Below are positions 24,821 through 34,900 of a stretch of 64,000 bases of DNA, in pieces. Source of the DNA: Luethyella okanaganae (lineage in GTDB: Bacteria > Actinomycetota > Actinomycetes > Actinomycetales > Microbacteriaceae); contig NZ_JBHSTP010000001.1 of the NCBI RefSeq assembly GCF_042660285.1, positions 248,001 to 312,000 on the forward strand, given 5' to 3'. The translations under genes and the position numbers were made by a program. Every line of letters starts with the position of its first letter. Position 1 is the stretch's first letter. The notes under the pieces are model-generated. The model made no database searches. It saw nothing but the letters and a program-made list of their open reading frames with translations, and was not told the origin of the DNA.

Positions 24821-24960
24821 CGTGCATCCTCCCATCCGGACTTTCACCGTCGGTGCCGGAATTCCACCGGCTCAACCGTGTCCTATGCATCGTGTGGATG
24901 TGTCGGACAGGGCTCGCGGACTATCACCGCCGGTTCGGACTCTCACCGACCCCGGAGCAC
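24821..24960 (-). promoter_or_regulatory. FMN riboswitch (RFN element)
   Basis: Read on the minus strand, the conserved RFN blocks are present in order: GGTCGGTGAGAGTCCGAACC, GGCGGTGATAGTCCGCGAGC, a variable arm, GGTGGAATTCCGGCACC and GACGGTGAAAGTCCGGATGG, closed by GGAGGATG. This is the FMN-sensing aptamer that shuts down riboflavin genes when FMN is plentiful. It precedes ribD and so controls ribD, ribE, ribBA and ribH. Confidence 0.97.
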
Positions 24961-24974
24961 GTTTCTTCTGTCTG

Positions 24975-24980
24975 ATTCTA
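24975..24980 (-). promoter_or_regulatory. Candidate -10 (TAGAAT) of the rib operon
   Basis: TAGAAT on the minus strand would start transcription about 8 bases before the aptamer. No good -35 is seen at the right distance, so this is tentative. The rest of 24981-25161 contains only the degraded tail of the acetyltransferase remnant. Confidence 0.4.
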
Positions 24981-25161
24981 GGTCAACGCCATGACGCCGA
25001 GGATATTCCGCTACCCGATGAGACCGCGGCCGTGCTCTCGCCTGAGCTCCTCTGAATCTGCGAGGAAATATATCCTGCGCGCTCGAAGCCGCCTGAGTTA
25101 TGCACAAGGAGGCCGGGCGCCGAGTTTGCCCACCGGCTGAAACTCCCGTCGTCGGGGACGA

Positions 25162-25464
25162 TCCCCGGTGCGGGGTTCCGAGCCAGTAGCCGATGTCCGT
25201 GCGCTGCAGGCGGATGCCGATCACGCCGAGCAGCGGGCCTTCGTCCGTTGCGCGCAGCGCCCACGTCGCCTCGCGCCCGGTCGACCAGCCGTTCGGCACA
25301 TATTCGGACAGGAAGCCCTCGGCGTGATCCCGCGTATACGGCCACGGCGTGGTCATGAAGCGTTCGAAGAGCGGGTCTCGGCAGTACTCGGCGACGCGAT
25401 CGATGTCGGCCACCACCGGCTGGTCGAGCACGAGACGATCGGAACGAAGCACGACGGGTTCCAC
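25162..25464 (-). pseudogene. GNAT acetyltransferase, truncated after about 100 residues
   Basis: From a GTG at 25464, which overlaps the end of trpS, 100 residues read cleanly as the N-terminal part of a RimJ/RimL-type GNAT: VVLRSDRLVLDQPVVADIDR, PWPYTRDHAEGFLSEYV, then GVIGIRLQRTDIGYWLGTPHRG. The family continues here with the acetyl-CoA-binding loop RGxG and about 70 more residues. Instead the frame turns to nonsense and runs on into the riboswitch, ending at 24943. A short stretch in another frame (HNSGGFERAGYISSQIQ) might be a decayed C-terminus. The gene appears inactivated by deletion, and the lost sequence now serves as rib promoter space. Confidence 0.65.
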
Positions 25465-25465
25465 G

Positions 25466-26476
25466 TCAACGCACCTTACGCAGGAAGCCGATTCGTTCGT
25501 ACACCGTTGCGAGCGTCTGCTCCGCGATCTCGCTGGCGCGGTCTGCGTTGATCGCCAGGAGGCGGTCGAGCTCTGCTGGGTCGTCGAGCAGTTCGAGCGT
25601 GCGTGCCCGCACCGGTTCGAACTCGTCGACGACGACGGTTGCGAGATCCTTCTTGAAGTCGCCGTAGCCCCGGCCCGCGTACTCGTTCTCGAGCGTCTCG
25701 ATCGACCGTCCTGAGAGGACGGAGAAGATCGTGAGCAGGTTCGAGACACCGGGTTTCGACTCGCGATCGAAGCGCACGACGCCATCGTTGTCGGTCACGG
25801 CACGCATGATCTTCTTCGCGGTCACGCCGGGCTCGTCGAGCAGCCAGACGACGCCTGCCGTGGAATCCGTCGACTTCGACATCTTCGAGCCGGGGCTCTG
25901 CAGATCGTAGATACGGGCGGTCTCCTTCTGGATCACCGGCCGGGGCAGAACGAAAGTGTCGCCGAACCGCGAGTTGAACCGCATGGCGAGGTCACGGGTC
26001 AGCTCCACATGCTGCTTCTGGTCGTCGCCGACAGGCACGACATCCGCTTTGTAGAGCAGGATGTCGGCGGCCATGAGCACCGGGTAGGCGAGCAGTCCGA
26101 CGGAGGTCGCGTCCGCTCCCTGCTTCTGCGATTTGTCCTTGAACTGGGTCATGCGACCGGCCTCGCCGAAGCCGGTGATGGTGTTGAGCACCCACGCGAG
26201 CTCGGCATGCGCCGGGACATGCGATTGCACGTAGAGTGTCGAGCTCGCGGGGTCGATGCCGGCGGCGATGTACTGCGCGGCCGTTCGGCGAGTCTTCTCG
26301 CGCAGCTCGGTCGGGTCTTGCGGCACGGTGATCGCGTGCATGTCGACGACCGAGAACAGGGCGTCGTGCGAGGACTGCAGTTTCTTCCACTGCAGGATGG
26401 CACCGATGTAGTTGCCGGCGTGCAGCGAGTCGGCAGACGGCTGCATGCCGGAGTACAGGCGAGGGAGGAAGGTCAT
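25466..26476 (-). CDS. trpS: Tryptophanyl-tRNA synthetase
   Basis: A 336-residue class I aminoacyl-tRNA synthetase that charges tRNA-Trp. RLYSGMQPSADSLHAGNYIG contains the HIGH-equivalent motif (HAGN), and GSKMSKSTD is the KMSKS loop. ADILLYKADVVPVGDDQKQHVE forms the tryptophan-binding part. The length is standard for bacterial TrpRS. It follows xthA on the same strand with a 48-base gap. It is a housekeeping gene, so its position helps anchor comparison with other genomes. Confidence 0.97.
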   Translation of the reverse strand: MTFLPRLYSGMQPSADSLHAGNYIGAILQWKKLQSSHDALFSVVDMHAITVPQDPTELREKTRRTAAQYIAAGIDPASSTLYVQSHVPAHAELAWVLNTITGFGEAGRMTQFKDKSQKQGADATSVGLLAYPVLMAADILLYKADVVPVGDDQKQHVELTRDLAMRFNSRFGDTFVLPRPVIQKETARIYDLQSPGSKMSKSTDSTAGVVWLLDEPGVTAKKIMRAVTDNDGVVRFDRESKPGVSNLLTIFSVLSGRSIETLENEYAGRGYGDFKKDLATVVVDEFEPVRARTLELLDDPAELDRLLAINADRASEIAEQTLATVYERIGFLRKVR

Positions 26477-26524
26477 AGAAGGTCTTTCGGAGAGTCTCAG
26501 CCCGAACGTGACGGAGAGCGAGGG

Positions 26525-27367
26525 TCAGAGGGCGTAGTCGACGACCACGGGAGCGTGGTCCGACCATCGCTCGTCGTAGGAAGCCGCGCGATCCACCGAG
26601 TACCCGACCACCCTCGCCGCGAGTGCGGGCGTCGTGAGGTGGTAGTCGATCCGCCATCCGGTGTCGTTGTCGAAAGCCTGGCCGCGCTGAGACCACCAGG
26701 TGTACGGCCCCTCGATCTCACCGGCCCAGCGGCGACCGACGTCGATCCAGCCGAGACCGGCGCCGTTGTTGTACTCCGGCTCGCCCTCCGCGCCGAGGAA
26801 CCTGTCGAAGTAGGCGCGCTCCTCGGGGAGGAACCCCGCGCGTTTGACGTTGCCCCGCCAGTTCTTGATGTCGAGCTTGCGATGGCCGACGTTGAGGTCG
26901 CCGAGCACGACGGCGAGCTCGGAATGGTCGGCCAGCTGCGGGAGGCGCTCGACCATCGCGTCGAGGAACTTGTACTTCTCGACCTGTTTGGGAGTGTCTG
27001 CCTCGCCGGAGTTCACATAGGTGCTCACGACCGTCACGATCTTGCCATTGACGTCGAAGTCGGCCTCGAGCCAGCGGCCCGCGCTGTCGAAGTCGACCGC
27101 GCCGAGTTCGACCCGGTGGATCGTCGCCTTGTCACGGCTGGCGAGGGCGACCCCCGCGCGACCCTTGGCGGTGGCGGGGTCGTGCAGCACACTCCATTCT
27201 GGGCCGAGCAGACCCACGACGTCGTCGGTCTCGGCGCGCACCTCCTGGATAGCGAGAACGTCGACGTCGCGAGCGGTGAGCCAGTCGCCCATGCCCTTGC
27301 GATAGGCGGCGCGGATGCCGTTGGCGTTGACGGACGCGATGCGGAGCGGCTTGGAGGCGGAAGGCAT
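26525..27367 (-). CDS. xthA: Exodeoxyribonuclease III (AP endonuclease)
   Basis: A 280-residue ExoIII-family nuclease of base-excision repair that cuts at abasic sites and trims 3' ends. The endonuclease/exonuclease/phosphatase fold is clear: RIASVNANGIRAAYRKG, the metal-binding Glu in LAIQEVRAETDDV, VLGDLNVGHRKLDIKNWRGN (catalytic Asp and Asn), and the C-terminal SDHAPVVVDYAL. Its ATG follows a TAGAAT hexamer by six bases that itself lies at the end of the upstream yihY-like gene, so a leaderless internal promoter is likely. Confidence 0.95.
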   Translation of the reverse strand: MPSASKPLRIASVNANGIRAAYRKGMGDWLTARDVDVLAIQEVRAETDDVVGLLGPEWSVLHDPATAKGRAGVALASRDKATIHRVELGAVDFDSAGRWLEADFDVNGKIVTVVSTYVNSGEADTPKQVEKYKFLDAMVERLPQLADHSELAVVLGDLNVGHRKLDIKNWRGNVKRAGFLPEERAYFDRFLGAEGEPEYNNGAGLGWIDVGRRWAGEIEGPYTWWSQRGQAFDNDTGWRIDYHLTTPALAARVVGYSVDRAASYDERWSDHAPVVVDYAL

Positions 27368-27373
27368 AGACCG

Positions 27374-27379
27374 ATTCTA
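27374..27379 (-). promoter_or_regulatory. -10 hexamer TAGAAT for xthA (leaderless)
   Basis: TAGAAT on the minus strand ends six bases before the xthA ATG and overlaps the last codons of the upstream gene. Confidence 0.6.
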
Positions 27380-28636
27380 GGTCGAGGCGCCGTCATTCAG
27401 CTCGGTGAGTCTCTCCCGGGCCTTGCGGAGCCGCCGGGACGCGACGAACCGGTTGTACCAGCGTGCGTCGTCGTATTCTGTCTGGGCCTCGCGCAGCCCG
27501 ACCTCCGCGGCTATCTGCAAAGCCTTCCGTTCCTCCGTGCGCCTCTCGGCGGCCAGCTGCTTCGGAGTCACTCGCCGCAGCGACTCGCCTCGGTCACCGG
27601 CCGACACCGCTATCCAGGCCGCGGCGACGAGCGTGACGATGCCGGTCAGCCGGAACCACAGCAGGAGGCCGATGAAGACCGCGAAGGTGGCGAGGAGCGG
27701 GTTCTTCGATGCACTGCCGATGAGGGTGCTGCCGAGCACCTGCAGCACGCCGAGAGCGAGCCCGCCGAAGAGCGAGCCTCCCCAGATGCGCCGCCATTCG
27801 ACGGCCGCGCCAGAGAGGAATCGGAACATCGCCGCGAGAGCGCCGGTGTTGATCACGAGGACGAGGAGCAGTCCGCTGGCGCTGACGGCGATGTTGAACC
27901 CGAGCGTGTCGTCGCTTATGTCGAGCAGTCCGAAGATCCAGTCGAGCGCCGCCGTGCTCGCGACGCTCAGCGCGGCCGAGACGAGCAGGATCGCACCGAA
28001 GGCGATCGCGGCGAGAAGGTCTCGCGTCTTCAGCAGCACATAGGCCCTGGTGTCCTTCTCGAGTCCGAAGATGCTGCGCACGGAGATGCGCGAATAATCG
28101 ATCCATCCGATCGCCGTCCAGACCAGGCCAGCCAGGGCGAAGACGCCCGTCCAGCCGAGCACGGTCGCGCTCGTCGCCGTGAGCGCCTGTATCTCGTCGG
28201 TGCCGACGGCTCCGTCTGGACCGATCAGGCTCGGAACATAGGTGTTGATGAGCTGGACGAGCGCGTCGAGCGTGTCTGGATGGCTCACGAGCCAGATCCC
28301 GGTGACGGAGAATCCGACGTAGACGGCCGCGAAGATCGCGAAGATCGCCTGGTAGCTCATGCCTGCGGCGAGTAGGAATCCGTTGCTGGCGAGGAAATGG
28401 CGCCATACGCGTACCGGGAACAGCGCGAGCGTTCTGCGGGTCAGCTCCGTGACGCGCTGCACCGGCTGGCCGAAGTGTTCCCGGAGCGGTTCGCCGAGCA
28501 CGTCCAGGGACTTCCGCGCGGCGTCCTCAGGCACGGCCGCCGCCGATCGGCTGTCGCCTCGTTCGGCAGGACGACCGCGACCCGGCCGTGACCGACCGTC
28601 GTCGTCTTCGCGACGTGTCTCGCTGCCGGAAACCAC
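27377..28636 (-). CDS. YihY/virulence factor BrkB family membrane protein
   Basis: A 419-residue protein with six hydrophobic segments between about residues 70 and 335, flanked by charged tails. The family signature is LAAGMSYQAIFAIFAAVYVGF early, then the mid-region AGLVWTAIGWIDYSRISVRSIFGLEK and GAAVEWRRIWGGSLFGGLAL. These proteins were once annotated RNase BN and are thought to be transporters or exporters; the substrate is unknown. The start is a GTG at 28636, six bases after AGCCTA (TAGGCT on the coding strand), again a leaderless arrangement. It precedes xthA and trpS on the same strand, a frequent actinobacterial order. Confidence 0.9.
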   Translation of the reverse strand: MVSGSETRREDDDGRSRPGRGRPAERGDSRSAAAVPEDAARKSLDVLGEPLREHFGQPVQRVTELTRRTLALFPVRVWRHFLASNGFLLAAGMSYQAIFAIFAAVYVGFSVTGIWLVSHPDTLDALVQLINTYVPSLIGPDGAVGTDEIQALTATSATVLGWTGVFALAGLVWTAIGWIDYSRISVRSIFGLEKDTRAYVLLKTRDLLAAIAFGAILLVSAALSVASTAALDWIFGLLDISDDTLGFNIAVSASGLLLVLVINTGALAAMFRFLSGAAVEWRRIWGGSLFGGLALGVLQVLGSTLIGSASKNPLLATFAVFIGLLLWFRLTGIVTLVAAAWIAVSAGDRGESLRRVTPKQLAAERRTEERKALQIAAEVGLREAQTEYDDARWYNRFVASRRLRKARERLTELNDGAST

Positions 28637-28642
28637 GATGCA

Positions 28643-28648
28643 AGCCTA
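28643..28648 (-). promoter_or_regulatory. -10 hexamer TAGGCT for the yihY-like gene (leaderless)
   Basis: TAGGCT on the minus strand, six bases before the GTG start at 28636. Confidence 0.5.
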
Positions 28649-28723
28649 AAGCACGTCTACGGAGGCCATGCGGATCGACGAGGCCCGCGAGATCGCATCG
28701 CGAATGAGTTGAGAAGTCGCTCC

Positions 28724-28739
28724 GTTACCGTATCGTAAC
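28724..28739. promoter_or_regulatory. Palindrome GTTACCGTATCGTAAC upstream of giant gene 1
   Basis: Perfect 5-bp arms with a 6-base centre in the 285-base divergent region between the yihY-like gene and giant gene 1. It is a likely operator for the surface-protein gene. No equivalent is seen upstream of giant gene 2. Confidence 0.4.
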
Positions 28740-28769
28740 CTGACCTACCGTCGCGGATCAGGAGACATA

Positions 28770-28920
28770 CCCGGCATTCCGGGGGAAACCGAACTATTGG
28801 CCCCCTTTCTGGTGAGATGTCGAGGGTTCCTCGCACGCGATGTGTCTGCGACAATCCAGCTAACCCGTACCCGACGGGTTTGAAAAGCCTGGCATTTCCC
28901 GATGCCAAAACCCGAAGGCT
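28770..28920 (+). promoter_or_regulatory. Structured leader of giant gene 1 (CCCGA-loop RNA candidate)
   Basis: It begins with hairpin CCCGG-CATT-CCGGG (28770-28783) and a C-run at 28801-28805 that could pair with the preceding G-run instead. Nearer the gene are hairpin A (AACCCG 28862-28867, CGGGTT 28875-28880, loop TACCCGA) and hairpin B (TGGCAT 28890-28895, ATGCCA 28902-28907, loop TTCCCG). An outer pairing, AGCC 28886-28889 with GGCT 28917-28920, encloses hairpin B and an unpaired AAACCCGA. The start codon follows at 28922. The same plan, with different stem sequences, precedes giant gene 2 at 35659-35826. Confidence 0.6.
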
Positions 28921-28921
28921 G

Positions 28922-31900
28922 ATGAGTATTTTGTTTACCCTGCCGTTTTTTTCGACCCCTTCTTCCGAATCCCGAAAGCTCGACCGGACGCGGGGCCGTG
29001 CGCTCAAGGCGAGAAGGGCGAGACGGAAGCTGATCAGCGGCCTCGTGGCAGCCAGCTTCCTGGCGAGCGTCGGCATGAGCTACGCCGTCTTCGTGCCGGT
29101 CCAGTCGGCCTCGGCGGCGAGTTGCGCGACGCCGGGCGGTTTCGAGATCGACGGGAACCTTCCGCCCGATTGCAATCCAGTCGGCATCGACTGGGGAACG
29201 CCCGGTCTCGCTTCGGATACCACCACGCAGGGCGGAACGTACCAGACCTCGAACAAAGACGGCAGCAACCCCGTGGGCTGGACATCGTCCGGGAGCACTC
29301 CCAGCAAGGCGGACTTTGATCAGGTCTACACCTACGCGCAGGTGGTCGGTGGCGACTACTTCAGCTATTTCGCCTGGACGCGCACCAGCAACAGCGGCAC
29401 CGGCGGGTATGCCGTCGAGGTGAGCTACGCCGGCGAGCGAGTGGGACCGGACGGCGCACCCCAGCCCGATCGGTCGGCCGGCGGCTATGTGCTCTACCTG
29501 AAGATGCACGGCTCCAGTGCCCCCGAGTTCCTTTCCATCTGCACATACACCTCGGTCGCGAACTACCCGGGCACGTGTGTCAACTTGCCGACGGTGGACT
29601 TCGCTTTCAGCAGCGACGGATTGTTCTTCGAGTTCGGTCTCAACGTGACGCAGCTGACCGGGGCGGCACCGTCGTGTCCGCCCGTGGCCAACCAGGCATC
29701 GGTGTATGTTCGGTCGATTACCGGCAACAACGTCGACGCGTCAGGAAACTTGAAGGCGTACGTCGCTCCGCTCGCTGTGAACCCGCCCTCCACCTGTGGT
29801 GCACTGACCGTCGCGAAACAGTCACTGGGCGGACAGCCCGATAGCAGCGGCACGGCGTTCGGATACGCGGTTGGCGGCTCCAAAGCCGTGGGCATCAGCG
29901 GTAGCCTCGCCATCGGAGGGACGGATACCTGGCCGCAGGTTCCTGCGAGCGGCGACTTCACCCTCCAGGAGACGATCCCTGTCGGTGCGCCCTGGTCGCG
30001 GGAGTCGATCGTCTGTACCGTCCCCGGTCAGAGTCCCTTCGTGCTGAGCAGCCCAACAGACCAGTTCCCGGTCGTCGCCGGTGAGACGACGGCGTGCGTG
30101 ATCACGAACGCCACGTCGGGCGTGACCGTGTCGAAGGTCGCCCAAGGTCAGGCCGCAGACTTCGACTTCACCCTGAGCGGCGGAGAGACCGCGACTCTGG
30201 CCAGCGGACAGAAGTCCGGAGTGGCCGACTATGTTCCCGGATCGACCGTGACGATCACGGAGCTCCCCGAACCGGGGACCCCCGCTTGGCATCTGACGGG
30301 TGTCGTCTGCACGAACGCGGCCGGTGGGTCTGTGCCGGCCGTGATCAATCTCACGGCCGGGACTGCGACCGTGACGAGCGTCAAAGGCGAGGTGATCAAC
30401 TGCGAGTTCAGCAACCGGCAGGACGGCGAGATCACGATCGTGAAGAACGTGGAGGGCGCGAACGGCACCTTCGCCTTCACGACCACCGGCGGCAACGGCT
30501 TCGACCCGTTCAACGTCCTCACCTCGAACGGGACGGGCCAGAAGACCTATTCCAGCCTGACCCCCGGCGACTACACCGTGACCGAGACGACGCCGCTTCC
30601 CAACTATGACCTCACGGGGTTGAGCTGTGTCGAGGGCGGAGCGGTCGGCGCCAACGTCTCGACGGCGACGATTCCGACATCCTCGATCCACCTCGACCCG
30701 GGCGAACTGGTGACCTGCACCTACACCAACACCCAGCGCGGTACGATCACGGTCGACAAGGTGACCAACCCCGGAGGCTCGACCCAGCCGTTCCACTTCA
30801 CCCTGACTCCGACCGGGAGCACAGGAACCGGGTTCGATCTGACCGACGCCGCCGCGCCGTTCAACTCCGGCCTCGTGAGCGCGGGCGAGTACACCCTCGC
30901 AGAGGACGCGACTCAGAACTGGGAGTTGCAGACCATCAACTGCGCCGGCACCGTTCCGTCGCCCACCTCGTCGTCGACCTCTCCACTGGTCTTCGCACTG
31001 CCGCCAGGCGGAACGGTCAACTGCACCGTGGTCAACAAGGCGGTGCCCGGTGAGGTGACCATCACCAAGCACGTCGCAGGCGTGCCCGACGGATACCCCT
31101 GGTCGTTCGACTTCTCGATCAGCCCGGTTCCCACCGGCCAACTCGGCACGAAGACGGCGGACAACGCCTCGCCATCGGTGAGCTGGAAAGATCTCCAGAT
31201 CGGAACGCAGTACACCCTGAACGAGGCCTCGGCCGCCGGATGGGCCGAGGGTGCGATCACCTGCACCGGAATCGCGGACGAGTCGCCCGATCCCGGTTTT
31301 CAGCTCACTGTCATGCCGGGGCTCGCGCTCGCCTGTGACGTGACCAACACCGCGGTGCCTGGAAGGGTCCAGGTCACCAAGGCCGTCTCCGGCGTGGCGG
31401 ATGGGACCGGGTGGAGCTTCGACCTCGCGATCGACCCTTCGGCTGGTGTGCTCCCCGGGGCCACCCAAGAGGTGAGTGGAACGGGGAACACCTCCGACAC
31501 GGTCGCGTGGACCAAGCTCGCGATAGGCCAGGAGTACACGATCTCGGAGGACCTGCCTGCGGGATGGGAAGGCGGAGCGGTCCAGTGCGGCAACCTCGTC
31601 GACTCGAACGCCGACAAGGCCGGCTTCCAGTTCGTCGCGACGCCGGGCCTCGACCTCCAGTGCTCGATCACGAACACGGCGAAGCCCGGTAGTGCCGAGA
31701 TCACCAAGACCTCGATCGGCGGCGACGGCTCATTCACCTTCGTGCTGACGCCGCTGCCCGGCGGCGACCCGGTCGAGCAGATCATCACGACCAGTGGCGG
31801 AACGGGGACCACGACGTTCTCCGGGCTCCTGTCCGGTCAGCACTACTCGCTCGCGGAAGCGGATCCCGGAGCCCACTGGATCGACGGCACGCTCGGCTGC

Positions 31901-34900
31901 ACCGTCGTCCATGCGGCCGGCGGATCGCCGCAGGCCATCGACGAGAGCGACTTCACCGTCGCTCCCGGCGACGCGATCTCCTGCGCCATCGCCAACACCG
32001 CGAAGGGCACGATCATCATCGTGAAGAACGTTCGGGGTGCCGACGGCGCCTTCAACTTCACGGGCAGCTGGCTCGATCCCGAGAACTTCGCCATCACGAC
32101 GAGCGGCAAGACCGGAACCGAGACCTTCCAGAATGTCGCTCCGGGTGGCTATGTGGTCACCGAGACTCCCAAGCCCGGCTATGACGGCATGGTTCTCAGC
32201 TGCCTCGACTCGAGCACAGGACAGGCCTCGAGTGCTGCGGGGCTCACGGGCACCATCAACCTCGACCCGGGCGAGACGGTCACGTGCGTCTACAGCAACA
32301 CGCAACGCGGCATGATCATCGTCGACAAGGTCACGACCGGCGGTCCTGAGCAGGCCTTCCCCTTCGAGTTCTCCGCGGGCGGAGCAGCGGACGAGACCTT
32401 CTCTCTGACCAACGCGGCTGAGCCGTGGACGTCCGGGCTCATTCCGCCTGGCGACTACTCGGTGCTCGAGCTCAGCACTCCGAACTGGACCTTCGACTCG
32501 GTGAAGTGCACCGGTGACGGCGTCAGCTACACCGGCGCAAACGCGTCGATCGCTCTCGCAGCAGGCGAGACCGTCACCTGTGTCTACACGAACTCCCCGA
32601 ACCCCGGCTCCGTCTCGCTGACGAAGCACGTCCTGGGTGTTCCCGCAGGCTGGAACTTCGCCTTCGACGCCACCATCAGCCCGGCCGTCGGCGCTCAGCC
32701 GGCGACGCAGGCCATGACCGACGAGAACCCGACCGTCGAATGGACCGGCCTTGTCGTCGGAGAGACCTACACGCTCAACGAGACCGGTCAGGACGGCTGG
32801 ATCGAGGGGCAGATCGCCTGCACCGGGATCACCGATGCCGACCCGAACACTGTCGGACTCCAGTTCGTCGTCATACCGGGCCTTCAGCTCAGCTGCGACG
32901 TGACGAACACGGCGGTGCCCGGTTCTGTCGAGGTCACCAAGGTCGTGCACGGCGTGCCAGAGGGGCTCAGTCTCGACTGGTCGTTCGGCATGACGATCTC
33001 GCCGACCCCGGCTCAGCAGAATGCAAAGCAGGCGATGACGAGTTCTGACCCGAGCGTCTCCTGGAGCCAGTTGCGGATCGGCACGGTATACACGCTCTCC
33101 GAGACGGTTCCTACCGGTTGGACCGGCGGCACGGTCGTGTGCGGCGGTCTCGGCGACCTCTTGCCTGAGACCTCGGGCTTCCAGTTCATGGCGACGCCCG
33201 GGCTGACCCTGGATTGCACGGTGGACAACTCCGTCGTGCCGCCGACCGGTGTGATCACGAAAGAACTCGTGAGTTCGGCGCAACTGTCCGATGGCACCTG
33301 GGATCTGGTCTACACGGTGAAGGTCACCAACCAGAGCGTCGTTATCCCGCTCGTCTACGATCTGGTCGATGAGCCGCAGTTCGGCTCGGGCATCACCATC
33401 GACGATGGCACGGCCACCGGACCCGTCGGCAGTCTCGCCGACGACTGGAACCCGACGACCGCGTCCTTCGGCTTGGCCGGCGGTCAGGAGCTGGCGGCCA
33501 GCGGAACCGACATCTACACCGTCCACATCACTGCGACGGTGTCGGGAGAAGCCTTCGATACGCTCGCGACCCGCTGCTCGCCCGATGGCACCACAGAGAA
33601 CGGCGGCTTCCGCAACACCGCATGGCTGACCGTCGGCAACGGCGAGCCGCAGCCGGCCACCGATTGTGGCGAGCCAGGCCGTGCCGTGGTCGAGAAGGTC
33701 AGTCAGGGTTCACCGCAACTGCTTCCCAGCGGCAACTGGCGCGTGCTCTACACGGTGACCGTCACGAACAGCGGCGACAAGAACCTCTACTATGACTTGT
33801 CCGACACCCTCGGCTTCCCCTCCGGCGTCGGCATCGTGTCGAGCGCCGCGACGAATGACGCCGGAGTCGACACGAGTTCGTGGACGGGACTCTCGCCCAA
33901 CACCGTGCTCGCCGACAACAAGATCATCGCGGCGGCCGATGGCGGCCCCACCGTGCACAGCTACACAGTGACGGTCATTGCGGACGTGCAGGACATCACG
34001 ACGATCTCGGACGCGGAATGCCTGGCGAGCACGAGCGGTCATGGCTTCTTCAACGGCGCAGAGTTGCTCAACGGCACCGTCGTCACGCGTGACGACGCCT
34101 GCGAGTCGATCCCGGTCGGACGTCTGACCCTCTCGAAGACCCTCGAGCTGAGTGAGGTGAACGGGCTCGACCTCGGCGGCCAGACGTTGCCGACGGTCGG
34201 CGACTGGAACCTCTCGGCGACGCTCGGCGACGCGGTTCACGAGAACGTCGCGTCGACGGAGGGCAACAGCTACGTGATCCCGGTCGGCGACTACTCCCTC
34301 CTCGAGAAGATCCGCGGCGGCGATGCGAACCCGTTGTTCCTCTTCATCACTCAGTTCGTGACCGACGGGCAGTGGTTCTGCAACGGTGAGGCGACCGACA
34401 TCGCGACCGTCGTGAACGGCGAGGACACCACGTGCGGGCTCACCAACACGCTGCATCCGGTGGACCTCGTCATCACGAAAAAGAACATCGAGAGGGTCGG
34501 CGACGTGTTCGACGTGCCGACCGACGAGGGCTCGTCGTTCAGCTACCTGTTCACCGTCGAGAACGCAGGCGTCGTGCCGGCCCCCGACACGGTCGTCACC
34601 GACGGGCTTCCGGCGACGCTCGCCTACGATCCGGTCAAGTCGAGCATCCCCTCCGGCTGGACGGCGGCGCTGACCGGTGCGGACGCCGACGGCTTCGGTG
34701 GAGTGCTGACCCTGACCAAGACCGACGCGCCCATGCCAGCGGCCGGTGAGGCCGGCTCCACCGTCGAGTTCACGATCTGGGTGGACACGGCCCGGTCACT
34801 GCCGCGCGAGGGCGGAGATCCGCAGGGCAAGATCCTCGATATCGTCAACACTGCGGTCGTGCACAGCGACGGCATCGAGAGGACTCCGGAGAACAACACG

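Noticed and set aside
26009..28375. Open frame of 788 codons on the plus strand across trpS, xthA and the yihY-like gene
   Set aside because: It spans three well-supported genes on the other strand and has no domain of its own.
28862..28920. CCCGA repeats as simple transcription-factor direct repeats
   Set aside because: Not excluded, but the copies fall exactly in hairpin loops with compensating stems in both leaders, which favours RNA. It is kept as the main alternative.
31730..33526. Long open frame of 598 codons on the minus strand opposite giant gene 1
   Set aside because: The product is Arg/Gly/Asp-rich without any family resemblance, and the plus strand encodes clear repeated domains with signal peptide and anchor. 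It is a GC-driven shadow.
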